Shown: positions 35,122 to 46,864, counted from the stretch's first letter. The stretch: 64,000 nt of DNA from Capitulum mitella (GCA_030062745.1 CP099851.1:11720393-11784392); one strand, 5' to 3'. A program made the numbers and translations. Notes: generated from the sequence alone by a model not told the origin.

Positions 35122-38117
35122 ACCAGCGGTTTGTGTTAATTTAGTGGCGACTCAAGTGGCGCTGTGGTCCTTATTGTATATGCTGCAGACGCTAGAATTG
35201 GCACTGCAAAGTGAACGAGCTGAAGCGGAATTTTTCGGCCGGGGACGGGGGGGGGGGCCAACCCTTGTGACGAATTTGGTAATTGCACGTGAAGTATTAA
35301 ACTCGAAGTCGTGTCCAGGTCAATGAGGCCCGAATTTGTGCTGCCATGACATGTACAAAGCCGCCTGCCGTACAAGGTCATCTTCGGTCATCACTGTCGT
35401 TATTCCGCCCACCAGTCGATGCATCGGCCGTTGAGCCGTCGGGAAACCGAGTCGTGTGACAGGGCCGAGGATGTTTTCATTCTGGGGCACGATCGCACTC
35501 AGCAGTACGTGCGCTCGGCTGCGCCATACATGCGACGTCAGGCAGCGTCACAGTTCGCCGCAAGCCGCTGGCCAGTCATATGCGACATTGGGTCTGAGTC
35601 AGCACGCGAAACTCGCGGTTTCACCCAAAAGGTGTACGTCTGCTCGCCCCCTTAACCGGATGTTTCCCGTGCCAGCGAGAGGGCGGCTTCACGGAACAGG
35701 GGACCCCCAGCAGCGGCCAACGGACTTACCTGGCTGTCGACTGTTCCAGGTGCTGAACCACTACGCCGCCAGCGTGACTAGTGGGAATCTACCTGCGCTG
35801 GAGTAGGCAGACATTCCCTGCCCGCCAATCGTGGCGGCCGGTTTGCCGCGTCTCAGCGCGCGCCGTCACCGAAACGGACGGTGGCGGTGACCGTCCCGCG
35901 CCGGCCGCAACACGGGTGGAAGTACCGGTAGTGCGTGTCGACGGTAAGGCGCAGCGCGATGACGTCTGCGTCGTTTCCGAGGGTCGGAAGAGGGCAGCAG
36001 GATGTCGTCGGTCTCGCCGTGCAAGTCCGCGGCTGGCGGTGCAGTGTCTCGGAGGGCACCCGCTGCCCAAACGCCCTGGGTGCCGCAGCCGGGCGATAAG
36101 GCACCCCGACGGCAGACTGTGACGAGGCGGTTCAGAGCCGCCGCTCGTGATCGAAATGGGACCAATGCGTGCCTCGGTCGCCTCGCGACTGGTTTGCCTG
36201 CTACAGACTGTCCCCGCTGCGGATTGACGATAAGTGGCTCCACCTGTACCAGGGCTCGCTCGTGCCGGGCGCCACCTGTGATTGGCCAACAGTGATCGTT
36301 CGGTTTTCGAGGGCAGCTGCGCCGACAGCGTATTTAGTTTGTACGTAGCCGCCGGTCGCGCGTATCACTGTGATAACTGACTACTTATCGGTTGCAGGCC
36401 ACGTGGGGTGGCATCTAATACATTTTCACACTGTGGTGCACTCTGTCAAGGCTGCCGCGAAAAACACTGGCATCGGTATAAAAAATATCTTCACGGAAAA
36501 CGCCAACAACGTCGACCGCGCAGGCGCGTTCTGAACAGAAACAAAACACGACTCACTTGATTCAGCTGCAATGGAAACCCGGCGCCGCGGCGGGCGCACA
36601 CGGCCGGCCGGCCGGTGACGCCTCCCGGCCGTCCCGCGCCCCGATCTCACACAGTCTATGTACACAGCCTCCGGGGCCAGTCGGTTGAGCCGGCCCGACC
36701 ACGCCGTGGCGCAGTAAGCCAGCTCTCACGGCAGAGCCCCAGTCCTGACGCAGAAATGGCCAGTCGCGAGGGGCATGCGTGCTTTGGCGAGTCGCCGGCG
36801 ATCTTGCGGGACGCTCGAATCGAGGGTCACGTGGCGAATTCAGCCTCTTGAAGTAGTCTTCATCCACCGCGCAGGGAACTGTATAATCCATGTCGGAACA
36901 TAAGACCACAAGTCGTTGGGAATTTATGTCTTGTTCGGTGGCGCACTGTATCGCCAGGTCAGAGCATTCAATGTCTTGGTGAATGCCTAACCCTTTGCCA
37001 GTAGATTTAGAGCTTAGGTCTGCAGTAGTCTAGAGTCAGCCAAAATTCGGCTGGCTCACAGCCAGATTCTCCGCACCGCTCTGGGATCCGCGAGAACATC
37101 GAGCGCAAATTGTCAGTCTTGAATAATGGACGCAGGTTTCAGAGAGTCACTCTCCGTCTGGGGCAACACTGGTACATTCGGCGAGACATTCTTCGCCCGA
37201 TCCAAACCTGAGCATTCTGACCGGACATTTAGAAGGATGCAGAACGCCCTGTTGGGATGTTGGTGCAGCACTCCACGTCCAGCCGAAAGGTTAACACGCC
37301 GCGATGACCGCCACCACCATGGCTGGGCCGCTGTACGGCAGTCTCCGGTCAACTCCTGCGTCTTTTCTGCCTGCCTCGCGCCCATAGTTCACCAGTTCCA
37401 TGCTGGTCCTCACCTACACCGCCGCAGCTCCGCCGTCATCTGCCCTCCCGAAGCTTCCTCCACGGATACCACGTCCACAGCGTCCTCGCCGGTCCACCCA
37501 GGTCTACTTGCACCGTCTCCGCTTCGGCCGCGCGCCGCCTCCACCACAGCTGTCACAGCCGGCCGGTCAGCGGCGGCCCGGGTCGCATCCACCCCTCCCC
37601 GGCCAGCGGCGTCCACAGGCCACGTCGGGCGGCGGCGGCGGCTGCCCGGGCCGGCTGCCACCGCGCTACTCGGCAGAGTCGGCCGCCTCGTTCTCGCTTT
37701 GGCCCCGTCGCCTGTTGCTCTGCGGGCGGCGACAGCACGTGACAGCGGCGGCCAGACAGGGCGAACAGTGTCGGGCTCACGTCACAACGACCACTGACGG
37801 CAACTGGACAGTGACGGGACCGTAACAGGGCCGGTCATCAGGAGGCAGTCAGACGTTTTCGTGCGCGGTAAAGTGGCGCCACACCAGTCCACGACAGGAC
37901 TGGCACAGGCGGTGGGCCGCAGACCGCGCGGTCACGGCAGGCCCCGGGCACAAGAGACACGCAAGTCCACAGAAACAAGACGGCATGAAATGAACGAATG
38001 GACAGGCAGGCCGGGGACAACAGACCTTTCACGCCCACCTCACCTTGAACCTCTTGAACCTGAACGCAATAAACCTAATCTACCGCTGACTATGGCAACA
38101 ACTCACCCGGCCCTGCT
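35122..38117. other. Intergenic region between convergent genes
   Basis: The phosphatase (+) and GKAP1 (-) face each other tail to tail here. An ATTAAA at 35296-35301 could serve the phosphatase. The rest is GC-rich with overlapping open frames on both strands (for example 37126-37797) and no recognised domain. A terminal GKAP1 exon may be hidden in it. Confidence 0.5.
37938..38014. repeat. Direct repeat copy A (partner 38374-38451)
   Basis: CAGGCCCCGGGCACAAG and TGAACGAATGGACAGG, with the same intervening layout, recur at 38374-38451, 436 bp away in the same orientation. The pair flanks GKAP1 exon 6. Confidence 0.9.
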
Positions 38118-41100
38118 TCAGCTGTGTGGTAAGCACAACTCGTCCAGCCCTGTTTGAGCACAACTCACCTGGGCGCGTTTCAGCTGTGTGGTGAGCACGT
38201 GGACGCGGCTGCGTTCCTGTTCCAGCTGAGCCAACAGCGCAGTGACCTGAGCAGACATCTCGGCCCTCTCTCGATCAGCTGTCTCGCACGCCGCCTGCGC
38301 CTTCTCCAGGCTGACGATCAGCTGAACCTTCTCCTTGGCTGTCGGCCGGACAGCAGGCCGTAAGACAGCACACCAGGCCCCGGGCACAAGGAACACGCAA
38401 GCCCACAGAAACAAAATGGTGTCAAATGAACGAATGGACAGGAAGGCCTGGGTCAAAGCCAAATAACAAAACAGATAGACAACACAACAGACTACCAGAC
38501 AACACAGAGGACCAGCAAACAAAACAGCATGCAGTCAGACTACACAACAGGCCATCAGACAACACAACAACCAGTCAGACAACACAGCACGCAGTCAGAC
38601 AACACAGCACGCTATCAGACAACACAGCAGGCAGTCGGACAGAACGACAGCCAGGTAGACAACATAGCAATAGTCAGACGACATAGCAAGCAAGCAGACA
38701 GCACAGCAGACGGGCAGGCAACACAGCAGGCCATCAGATAACACGGCAGGCAGTCAGACAACACAGCAGACCATCAGACAACACAACAAGGCTGTTGGAC
38801 GGACAAGAGACAGTAAGAAAATACAGTGATCCTGTCGACTGGATACCACACTAAGAAATCTCATCTTATTTAAACTATAAGACGTCAGGGAAATCAAACA
38901 AGACAGAAAAAACTCCCGATACTGTGGGTTCTCCTTTGGCCAGATTTCTATGACGCAATGACAATGGCTTGCAGTTCGCAAAAAGACATTACAAGATCGT
39001 GCATGAGTTACATACTAACACCTGATAGAAGTACGAAGCAAGATAACGCCTGGCACAAGTTCGTAGAACAAAGCAAACTTGTTTCTTAAAACTATGCATA
39101 AACATCATTAAACGCCCCTTCAATTTAAGGAAAATGAAGACCTTCCACAGCTGCCGAATGCTCATTCCACTCAGATATACCCCAAATATCAGCACAGACA
39201 TCCTCCGAAACTGCAGGTGTCAATCACATCAGTCTCCCCATGACTGCCGACAAATGTGCCATTCCTTGTCGCCCTGCTTCACGTATCCCCACAGTGCACC
39301 TCACAACCGAAGTCCTCTCCGATTCGGTGAGCACCTCACATCAGAGCAGGCGGTACTCATTTTCCGACTGGGTGAGGCATCTCACACCACATCAGGCGGT
39401 ACTCACTCTCCGATTAGGTGAGCACTTCACATCAGATAAGGCGGCACTCACTCTCCGACTGGGTGAGCACGCCGAGCACGCGCTTGGTGCGGGCCTTGGC
39501 CAGCTTCAGCTCGTCCCGCGTCCTCTCCAGCTCGAGCTGCAGCTCGTCAACCTCGGACTCCTTGGTGGCGAGCCGCAGCCGCAGCTCGGCGTCGGAGGGG
39601 GCCGCCGCAGACGGCGCCTGCGGCGGCGGCCGGCGCATGTTAGCCGCTCACCCAGCTGCGGTCTGACGACGTCCAGCCCTCCAGCCCAGACGGGGCGAAG
39701 CCGGGCGATAGGATTCGGCGCGTGACGGAGACTGGGCTCCAGTGCCAGGTGGCGATATTCGGCCCGAGATTCGAATGGTTCGCCGGTGACGGCCCGCCGC
39801 CGCCTCCAGGAACTGCACGGCACGCTAAAATGACCTCCAGCGCCCCGCACCAAGGCTCTGCACGGCACGCCAAAATGACCTCCAGCGTCCCGCGCCAGGG
39901 CTCTGCACGGCACGCTAAAGGGACCCTCCCACAACCACCTGGGCCGATGTCCGGGGCAAAATTACTACACGCTCGGAAATGAGCTCAGTTCAACATGCAG
40001 CCTCCTCAGCCCATGTTTCTCGGTCGCATTGTACTGGCAAAAAATCATTTACCATGCTAACATGCTCATGGCATCTAACAAGGCTGATTTTGCTACCCCA
40101 GCTAGCCGGGGCCTGGATCGCAGCCTCCAGCACTGAACTCTCGCAAGTTTCATGGAATGATTATTACAAAACATAAAATGGTAGGGAAAGGTGGCCACCG
40201 CATTCACGAGTCGTTTCGTGGCACGGTGAGTGGTGACCTCATTATGACCCAGCATGGCATGTCTTGATTTAATGAGAGAAGCCCAGCTGACGTCTTCATT
40301 GCAAAACAAAACAGACTGACTTTCCAAAGTGAAAAAAATGCAAATAAAACAGAAATGTCGAGGGAGTTATGCAGTCCGTCTCCTTCGGAACCGACCAACA
40401 AGGTAACGCTTACCAACAAGGCTGCGACGAGAACAATATCCAGCTTTTGAGAGGGAAATGGCCCAGTCTAATTCAGTCTGCTCCACGTGAGAGATTCTCC
40501 CTTTGATTCTGTCAATGCCAGCCGGCTCCCCCACAGCGCTGTTCCTCGCACTATGCACAGCGTCCCGCCCTGTCCCGTGGCCCGCTCACCCTGTCCTGTT
40601 TGATGGTCTCGATGGCCTTCTCGCGACACACGGCCTCCCGGGTCCTCCGCTCCACCTGGTCGAAAAAGTCGGCTCCGTCGCCGGCCGCCGCCGTCGCCGC
40701 CGCCGCCGGCCGGCCGGACGCCGCTGCCGCCGCCGCCGCCGGCGGCTGCAGGTGGCCGTAGTCCCGCTGGTCGATCTGCGCCGGCAACGGGCCGGTCAGA
40801 GTCGGCCGAGCGACCACACGCACAGGCGTGGAGGGTGAAGTGACTGGAGACTCGCGCGGCCCGCAGACGGACATACCAGTGGTGCTCACGGGAAGGAGAG
40901 GCGTGGCCAGCGATTCTGAACTCCACGATCGTGATGAAACCAAAATCGTGGACGACATCGAAGACGGAAACAGAATAGGTCAAGATTGGACGGCATGAGT
41001 AACGAACGCCCTGGGAAGACACGCGCTTTATTGTTAATTGTTAATGTTACCACATTCTCCGGCTAACGGACCATGAATGGCGACCCCCGGCCACAGACTA

Positions 41101-42673
41101 ACACATGCTTCCAGAGACTGGAGAAACATTGGTCTGATCCACACAACCCTGCCACGTGCGGCGTGCACCTGGCAAAAGTGGCGTTCAGGTCGCCTGAATG
41201 GACGACTCTCCCATCACTGAGGATGCCAGCGCGACTGCCAACGACACCCAGTGTAATGCCCTGACACAACGTTCCACAATCAGAAAACAGAATGAACAAA
41301 ACAGAACAGGTCTGGAGCACACAGGGACCAAACAAACAACTATCATATCTATTCGATGATAACAAGTTATCTATGAAGTGTTTGTGTGTCACTGCAAATG
41401 CTCGTCGTCGCGCAATCAATGTGACGCTCCATGTCCGTTCGGCCTACCTGTGATGTAGACAGGCTCTGCAACTGGTCCACGCTGAGGATGTTGGTCTTTG
41501 CCTTCTTGGCCTTCTGTTTGGGCGGCTCCCGGACGTCGGCATCCGCCACCAGCGAGCTCTGACGTTCAAAGTCCACCTTTGACAGCATCATCGCCTGCTG
41601 CAGGTCCTTCTCGAACGTGTCGTCCACTAGCTGTAGATGGGGCAAATCAATTCTCAGCACTCTGATGGCGAGCAGAGGTCAGATGAGCTACTGAAGAAAA
41701 CTGGCCTGTGGCATGCATCGTCGCTTTGTACTATACCTGAAATACAACTTGAAAAATGAAATACCAACCTGAAATACCAACTTCAAAATAGCTAAGTTGC
41801 AGAAAAAATATAAAACTGCTACTATGGGTCAATGCATTCATGATCTCTGCTTGATCCAAACAAACTACAAAGCTTCTTCATAAATGCGTAGGAATATTAT
41901 CAACAACTTTGTTATATTTTTTCAATGTGGACTATTAAAAAAGGCAGGGCATTTTGTGAACTTTCAAAAATTTTGGTATACCATGGAAAACATTTTGGAA
42001 AACCCTTTTGCCTAAAGCAAATTATGAAGGAGCAAATTATCATGCAGTTCTTTTTTATCTTTGAGGGGAAGCTCATGAGCATAGCTCTTTGCATGAAAAA
42101 TCCTGACACATTCTGTGTGCTTAACAATGGCACTGGGCTGATCAAAATTCTTACTCTGACAGCCTGTACATCACACATGGAAGAGCTGAATAGACCACTT
42201 ACCACCTGGTCCCTCTTCTCCCACTCTTGCCAGTCTACTTCAGACTTCTTGGGTGAGTCATTTGGTGGCTTCCTTTGTTTTGGTGGGTTCTTTGGCTTGG
42301 GCAAGCCAAATGCCATGGACTGGAGCTGTCAAAAGTGGATTAAAAGAGCTGTCACTTTCCAACATTTACAGATGTGAAAAAATACATGGTCTTTCACAAT
42401 ACGATGTGTAAATGTCACTGAAGTACTGCAACCAGAAGAAGACTGTTTTCCCCATCAAAAACACAAAGCATTTTGACAATACAAAATGCTAAACAAGCTC
42501 ACCTCAGCATCTAGTGCTGGTTCTGAAGGCTTGTTTTTCTTCTTTTTCTTTGTCAGTTTCTTCTTGTTTTTCTCCTCTTCAGCTGCCTTCTTCTTTGCAG
42601 CCTTTTCTCTCTCCTGATCAGAGTCATCTTCAATCTTCAGGACAGAAAATCTAGATGCCATAACTGTAGCCAT
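38118..42673 (-). CDS. G kinase-anchoring protein 1 (GKAP1) homologue
   Basis: GKAP1 family proteins anchor cGMP-dependent protein kinase I at the Golgi region in vertebrates. Exons in transcript order: 42673-42503, 42325-42203, 41630-41448, 40775-40590, 39617-39452, 38338-38169; phases agree at every junction. Family matches: N-terminal ASRFSVLKIEDDSD, a Lys-rich stretch (residues 36-48), DWQEWEKRDQ, FEKDLQQAMMLSKVDFE, FFDQVERR, and C-terminal coiled coils with DELQLELERTRDELKLAK and LEQERSRVHVLTTQLK. The six exons give 333 codons; reading through the last donor adds 16 residues and a stop at 38118 (349 in total), close to the roughly 366 residues of the human protein. Alternatively a seventh exon is spliced on. 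Residues 70-98 and 172-195 are low-complexity. GC content of the exons rises sharply from 5' to 3'. Confidence 0.9.
38169..38338 (-). CDS. GKAP1 exon 6 (C-terminal coiled coil)
   Basis: An acceptor (CCGACAG) joins the carried A to CC, giving Thr of TKEKVQLIVSLEKAQAA. The exon ends TTQLKRAQ before a strong GTGAGT donor (38168-38163). The frame stays open past the donor to a TGA at 38120-38118, so exon 6 could be terminal. A near copy of the donor region lies just downstream, near 38099-38135. Confidence 0.9.
38374..38451. repeat. Direct repeat copy B (partner 37938-38014)
   Basis: See copy A. It lies in GKAP1 intron 5, just upstream of exon 6 in transcript order. Confidence 0.9.
38472..38792. 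repeat. Tandem repeat of about 20 bp (AGACAACACAGCA-type)
   Basis: CAGACAACACAGCAGGCAGT-like units repeat more than a dozen times with substitutions, within GKAP1 intron 5. The units run head to tail without conserved unique spacers, so it is a minisatellite, not a CRISPR array. Confidence 0.95.
39315..39475. repeat. 45-46-bp minisatellite including the GKAP1 exon 5 splice donor
   Basis: CTCTCC-type units start at 39315, 39360, 39406 and 39451. The last contains the real 3' end of exon 5 and its GTGAGT donor (- strand). The other three carry altered versions of the exon end and donor (for example the - strand word AATCGGAGAGTGAGTAC), so exon and intron sequence have been amplified together. 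Confidence 0.92.
39452..39617 (-). CDS. GKAP1 exon 5 (coiled coil)
   Basis: Acceptor CCGCCGCAG; encodes DAELRLRLATKESEVDELQL and LERTRDELKLAKARTKR, a heptad-rich helix matching the C-terminal half of GKAP1. It ends CAG TCG GAG A before GTGAGT (39451-39446), phase 1. Confidence 0.92.
39813..39925. repeat. Second 45-bp tandem repeat in GKAP1 intron 4
   Basis: CTGCACGGCACGCYAAAATG starts at 39813, 39858 and, partially, 39903, a spacing of exactly 45 bp. Confidence 0.92.
40590..40775 (-). CDS. GKAP1 exon 4
   Basis: Acceptor TTGCCGGCGCAG; encodes IDQRDYGHLQPP, an alanine-rich low-complexity stretch from GCC/GCG repeats, then DFFDQVERRTREAVCREKA, which matches the conserved FF-containing segment of the family. 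Donor GTGAGC, phase 0. Confidence 0.92.
41448..41630 (-). CDS. GKAP1 exon 3 (conserved FEKDL motif)
   Basis: Acceptor CCATCTACAG; encodes LVDDTFEKDLQQAMMLSKVD, the best-conserved block of the family, then a Lys-rich linker and NILSVDQLQSLSTSQ. Donor GTAGGC at 41447, phase 0. Confidence 0.94.
42203..42325 (-). CDS. GKAP1 exon 2 (WQEW motif)
   Basis: Acceptor TTTTGACAG; encodes LQSMAFGLPKPKNPPKQ and SEVDWQEWEKRDQV, matching the WQEW block of vertebrate GKAP1. Donor GTAAGT, phase 0. AT-rich and nearly free of CpG. Confidence 0.94.
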
Positions 42674-42683
42674 CTTGCAGCAA
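42503..42683 (-). CDS. GKAP1 exon with start codon
   Basis: An acceptor (TATCTTTTTCAG) at 42685-42684 gives a 10-nt UTR and ATG at 42673-42671. It encodes ASRFSVLKIEDDSD, a signature of the family N-terminus, then an Ala/Lys/Glu-rich and poly-Lys stretch. Donor GTGAGC, phase 0. The acceptor shows that a separate 5' UTR exon lies upstream. Confidence 0.93.
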
Positions 42684-44054
42684 CTGAAAAAGATATTTTC
42701 AATGGAAATCTGCACAAGTCCATTCCAGAACTAATATTTGGCTGAATGATAAGAAATATAGAAATAAGAATAATACCTACACTGATAAAGACATGTATTT
42801 TGACAAAATGGACATTCACTAATCAGTACAACTGGATGCAAAATGGGATGACAGTCTTGACTCACTACACTCTTTGGCCAATGAAGTACACCCATGCCTG
42901 CACAAGGTGCCATTCAGTGATATTATATGGCTTTATCATATAAAAAACACAAAAGATCAAATAGCATCAGCCATGCAATGAATCTTTATTTCTGGAAGCA
43001 TAATAGGGATACAGTCAGATAAATGTCACAGGAAAAAAACACTGGAGGTCAGTTTACTTATGGAGGATCCATGTGCTCCTCCCTCCTACTACACAATCTG
43101 CTTTCAGTGGCCTTCAAGTCTGCACATGCCAATTTTCTACCTCCAGTCAGTTGCAACAATCTAATGGCCTCAGTATATCAATTGCTCATTTATCTATTTG
43201 TAATGTTAAGAGGTTATGGAAAATGATGATGTGTAACAATTTTTGCAGCACACCTCACTGAAACTCACAGCAGATAAATGTTTTTGATTATTTTGTTGGC
43301 ATGGTAATCCAATTTAACAACATCACAAATCTTGCAGCCAAAAAATGCATTTTTTAAGGCAATTTAGGGTCAACAGTAAGATTATGCCTGAACACTTACA
43401 TTCAGGGAAAACAATCACAATAACAGCTGCATGATCCTTGACATGGAATGTGGAGATGCACTTCTTACAATTTCAGCCAGCAAAACCCGGGAAATGTATT
43501 ATTCCGGGCTGAAAAGAAACTGTGCTGTCACTGTGTCTTCAGGCACTGGCTGTCAGATGCTCTCAGAGGAATTTTGGACGTTTCTGCATTGACTATTTGT
43601 TTATGCTGAACACGACGCTCACTGGCCATCATTCTGACCACAAGAAACAAGAAATATAGATTGTAAAATCAATTTTCAATGAACAATATAGAATCATGAA
43701 ACAATTTATTGCAAAAATGCAGTAAAACAATATGTAATGGTTGTAATAACAAAGATGTAATGGTCATAATAACAAAGATTTTTCACAAATGACCAGTTGG
43801 AATCGCTCCACTTGGGTTTCAAGGTTAGAGCCATGGACAAGGAAGAAATTAAACAATTACAAGGAGTTGTTGCTTTTGATGTGGCTCCAATGCATAACAT
43901 TATGAGAAACATTTTTAGAAATTTCTCACAAGAGAGCAACTGAAGCCAAAATGTTAACACATGATAGTGTCTCATGTTGTTGCCTCTTGCATGTAGTAAA
44001 CAGACATAATCCTCGTTCTTGAAATAAACAGAAAATATACAGTTTACGAATTAC
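42684..44054 (-). other. GKAP1 5' UTR intron, CpG-depleted
   Basis: AT-rich sequence with almost no CpG. A plausible donor (GTGAG before GTAATT) at 44055/44054 on the - strand would end a 5' UTR exon exactly where CpG returns. Confidence 0.55.
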
Positions 44055-44400
44055 CTCACGCGTCCGTCCTCTGACTTACACCAATGTGAGATATCCACCA
44101 CTTTCTAAAAGAAACGACAGACTCTTAATTCAACTTAAGTGACAGCAGCACTCTAACAGGAGGGCGCAAAGGCCGCACAGAGTCCTCGTATATCGAACAG
44201 GGTCTTTTACGCAGCCTCAGGTGCCGTCTCAATTGTCCTCAGTGGGGAAATAACGGCCGAGTGGTGGTTGCCTGTTGGAGGGGCTACGCATAGAGGGGGC
44301 TACGTATGACGTTTGTCGCAAAAGCGCCATTCTTAGCCATCAGCTGATACGGTAACCGTTCGCAAAACGAAAGGGAGCAGGAACCGTAAAATGAACAAAT
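44055..44400 (-). promoter_or_regulatory. Probable GKAP1 promoter / first-exon region
   Basis: CpG reappears abruptly (CACGCGTCCGTCC at about 44058) upstream of the depleted gene body. A splice donor compatible with a 5' UTR exon sits at its edge. No TATA box was identified, so the exact start site is unknown. Confidence 0.4.
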
Positions 44401-45646
44401 TTTGGCTGCTAGGGCAGGTTTAGCGTAATAATCATATCTGCGGTTATATTAAAAACCAGCAAGCCTGGAATGTTCCGATAACTTGCTTGCGAATGGTCAT
44501 CAAAGCTGTGGGTAACATTGGAGAACTGGCTTGACCGATATATAGGCGGGCTGCACACAAGTGCATTCATGCCGTTATTTGGACGAAAGATTACAACAGC
44601 GAAATAAACGGTTAACGAGGCAGGGACAGATCTAGCGGCTAAGTTGTAGGGAAGGGGCAAACCAAAATTTGCTTAGTATGAATGGTAGGTCAGCAAGTCA
44701 GCGACCAAGGGAGGGGACAAGAGGGGGTGTGGAAGACGCAGGCGTGGGGCTCGGAATGTCCAGCGACTTCAAACCCCGGTTGTTTAGTAAAAACCATGTT
44801 TTTAAGGGAGGCCATTGTCCACTTCCCCCTACTTACGGTTGGGATCCATGGCCGAGATGTCCCTCTTCCCCCCCGCCTGAATCCGCCAGTGTAACGAGAT
44901 AAACTGGGCAAACGTTAAACGAGGTAACGGTAAACATCAAGAAGAAAACGAAAAAAAACGTCATTGCCATTAAGGCCCTAAGGGCGCGACGTCACCGATA
45001 TGTTATATAGATCAGATCTCAAACGAGGTGCTATATACAGCGAGTTCCTGGCAGCATGGGCATAATTACCAGGGTACGGAGGAGGGACATGCCCTCTATG
45101 TCCCCACTTTTTCGCCCGTGATGATACACGATTCTGGTTCAAAGAGCAGCCCATTTATATCTCAACCCTCAAGATTAGACCTAAGTAGCCAGTCCGATGG
45201 GAATGTGCTCCGGTAGACCGGTTCAAGCCATGTAAACTGTCGTTCATTTCGAGGCTGGTTAATTTGGCCGAGGGCTGCAGCCTGATCTGTGCCGATCCAT
45301 GTCTGGGCAGCCAAGTGGAGGCACCAGATTGATTCTCCAATTAAATCAGGCGAACTGCGGCGACCCGTTTATGTGGCTCGAGCAGGCTGGTTAATATTTC
45401 TTATGGCGTCTAATAAGGCACTAGCGTCGCTGTGCTATCAAAGCCATACTAACCGCACGTAAAGAAAGGCCTTGGGCCAATGCCACATGGAAGCAGTTAC
45501 TGTACCTTTGTTCTGTGAGATGCTGACACGGCGGTAAAAGGCGCAGTCGCCCGCTCGCCCTCGAGAAGCGAGAGAGCTGATTTTGTTAATGTCAGGCTGA
45601 CCAATACGTCGTCTCACGTTGTCCATTACGCTCATCGGTTCAGTGT
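44401..45646. other. No recognisable gene
   Basis: Intergenic sequence upstream of GKAP1. A C-rich patch at about 44870 (CCGCCTGAATCCGCC) resembles the inner terminal sequence of the neighbouring MITE, possibly a fragment. Confidence 0.45.
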
Positions 45647-45650
45647 TTAA

Positions 45651-46860
45651 CCCTATTCCCGGAGGGCTAGACGGTATGGCCGATTCCCGGCAGGGGGGGC
45701 GGATTCGGCCCCCCCTGAGATCTCGAGAACTACTTATCCGATTTCATCGCAACAAACGGCAATCGATTTACCGTGACGTCAACTACATTTTTATAAAAAG
45801 AAATTTTCAAAATTTTAAAATTTGTGGATACAGGGGGCCAAAAATGTCAAAATGGGGGGTATTTTTTGACTTCTTATAACTCCGTTGTTTATGGACCGAT
45901 TTCGATGCAACTGGCATGAAACGAGAGATTGTGGATAGGGCTTTTACCATGGGTATGCAAATTTGAAATTTTGAGAAAATTCATGGGCGTTCACAGGGTT
46001 TCAAAAATAGGGGGATTAGTTTTCTAATAACGGAATGAACAAAAGAGGCCAAAACACTTTTTTAGCTTCTGCTAATCATGTTATGCTAAAGAAGTACAAA
46101 TCGCATTACAATGTTTGTATAATGTTAGCATAGGCGGTGCCAGGGACATAAAAAAGGGGGAACTGTCATGGTCACACGTTCTTCAGATCAACTTGTGACT
46201 TTTGACCTTAAATGACCTCCAGTGACCTTGGGGTCACCTGGAATGATGTCGTGTGCATTCAATATTATCTGTAAACGTTTTTAATCGATTGAATTCACTC
46301 TATTCCAAAAAATTCATTTTTTGGCTTTTGCGATATAGGGTACGCGCACTGACATTTTAGGTCATATCTCCGTGACCCGACCTGATATCGAGCTGAAACT
46401 TGGTACACAAGTAGAGGGCGCCTTTCTACGTCATATATATTCCGGGTTTGGCATTTGAAAGAACGGCACCGAAATTATTGCGAAAAAACAAATTTTGACT
46501 TTTGACCTTGACCTGACCTTGTAAAGTGACCTCAGATAAACAAAATTACATATGCACATTGCCCAACTATTTAGCTATACATTCATATAAAGTTTTAAGT
46601 TCTATCTTAAAAACTCTGTTTTTGGCAGACATTTTCCTTTTACCCTCAACATGGCCAAAAATGACCTGAGGTACCTCCCAAAAACGTTGCCTGGCTCCGC
46701 CCCTGAGCAAAATAGAATTTCGAAATTTTGTCACGGCGCGTAGAAGGAATAGCTAGGAAAAGTCACCAAGTTTCGTGAAGCTGCGTTAAAAAGCCTGGAA
46801 TTGGCAAGCAAAAAACCCGAGGGGGGCGGATTCCGCCCCCCCCCCCTGCCGGGAATAGGG
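45651..46860. mobile_element. Non-autonomous piggyBac-type MITE with TTAA target duplication
   Basis: The ends are CCCTATTCCCGG at 45651 and its exact inverse CCGGGAATAGGG ending at 46860, each flanked by TTAA (45647-45650 and 46861-46864). Both the CCCT termini and the TTAA duplication are piggyBac hallmarks. The inverted ends extend inward through a G-run and GGCGGATTC/GAATCCGCC, with a 28-bp insertion in the left end. The 1210-bp interior is AT-rich and has no transposase frame, so it would need an enzyme supplied in trans. Confidence 0.78.
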
Positions 46861-46864
46861 TTAA

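Noticed and set aside
37126..37797. 223-codon + strand frame between the phosphatase and GKAP1
   Set aside because: It overlaps equally open antisense frames in GC-rich DNA and shows no family features.
38472..38792. Regularly spaced repeats considered as a CRISPR array
   Set aside because: Units of about 20 bp are contiguous without unique spacers, lie in an intron of a eukaryotic gene, and have no cas genes nearby.
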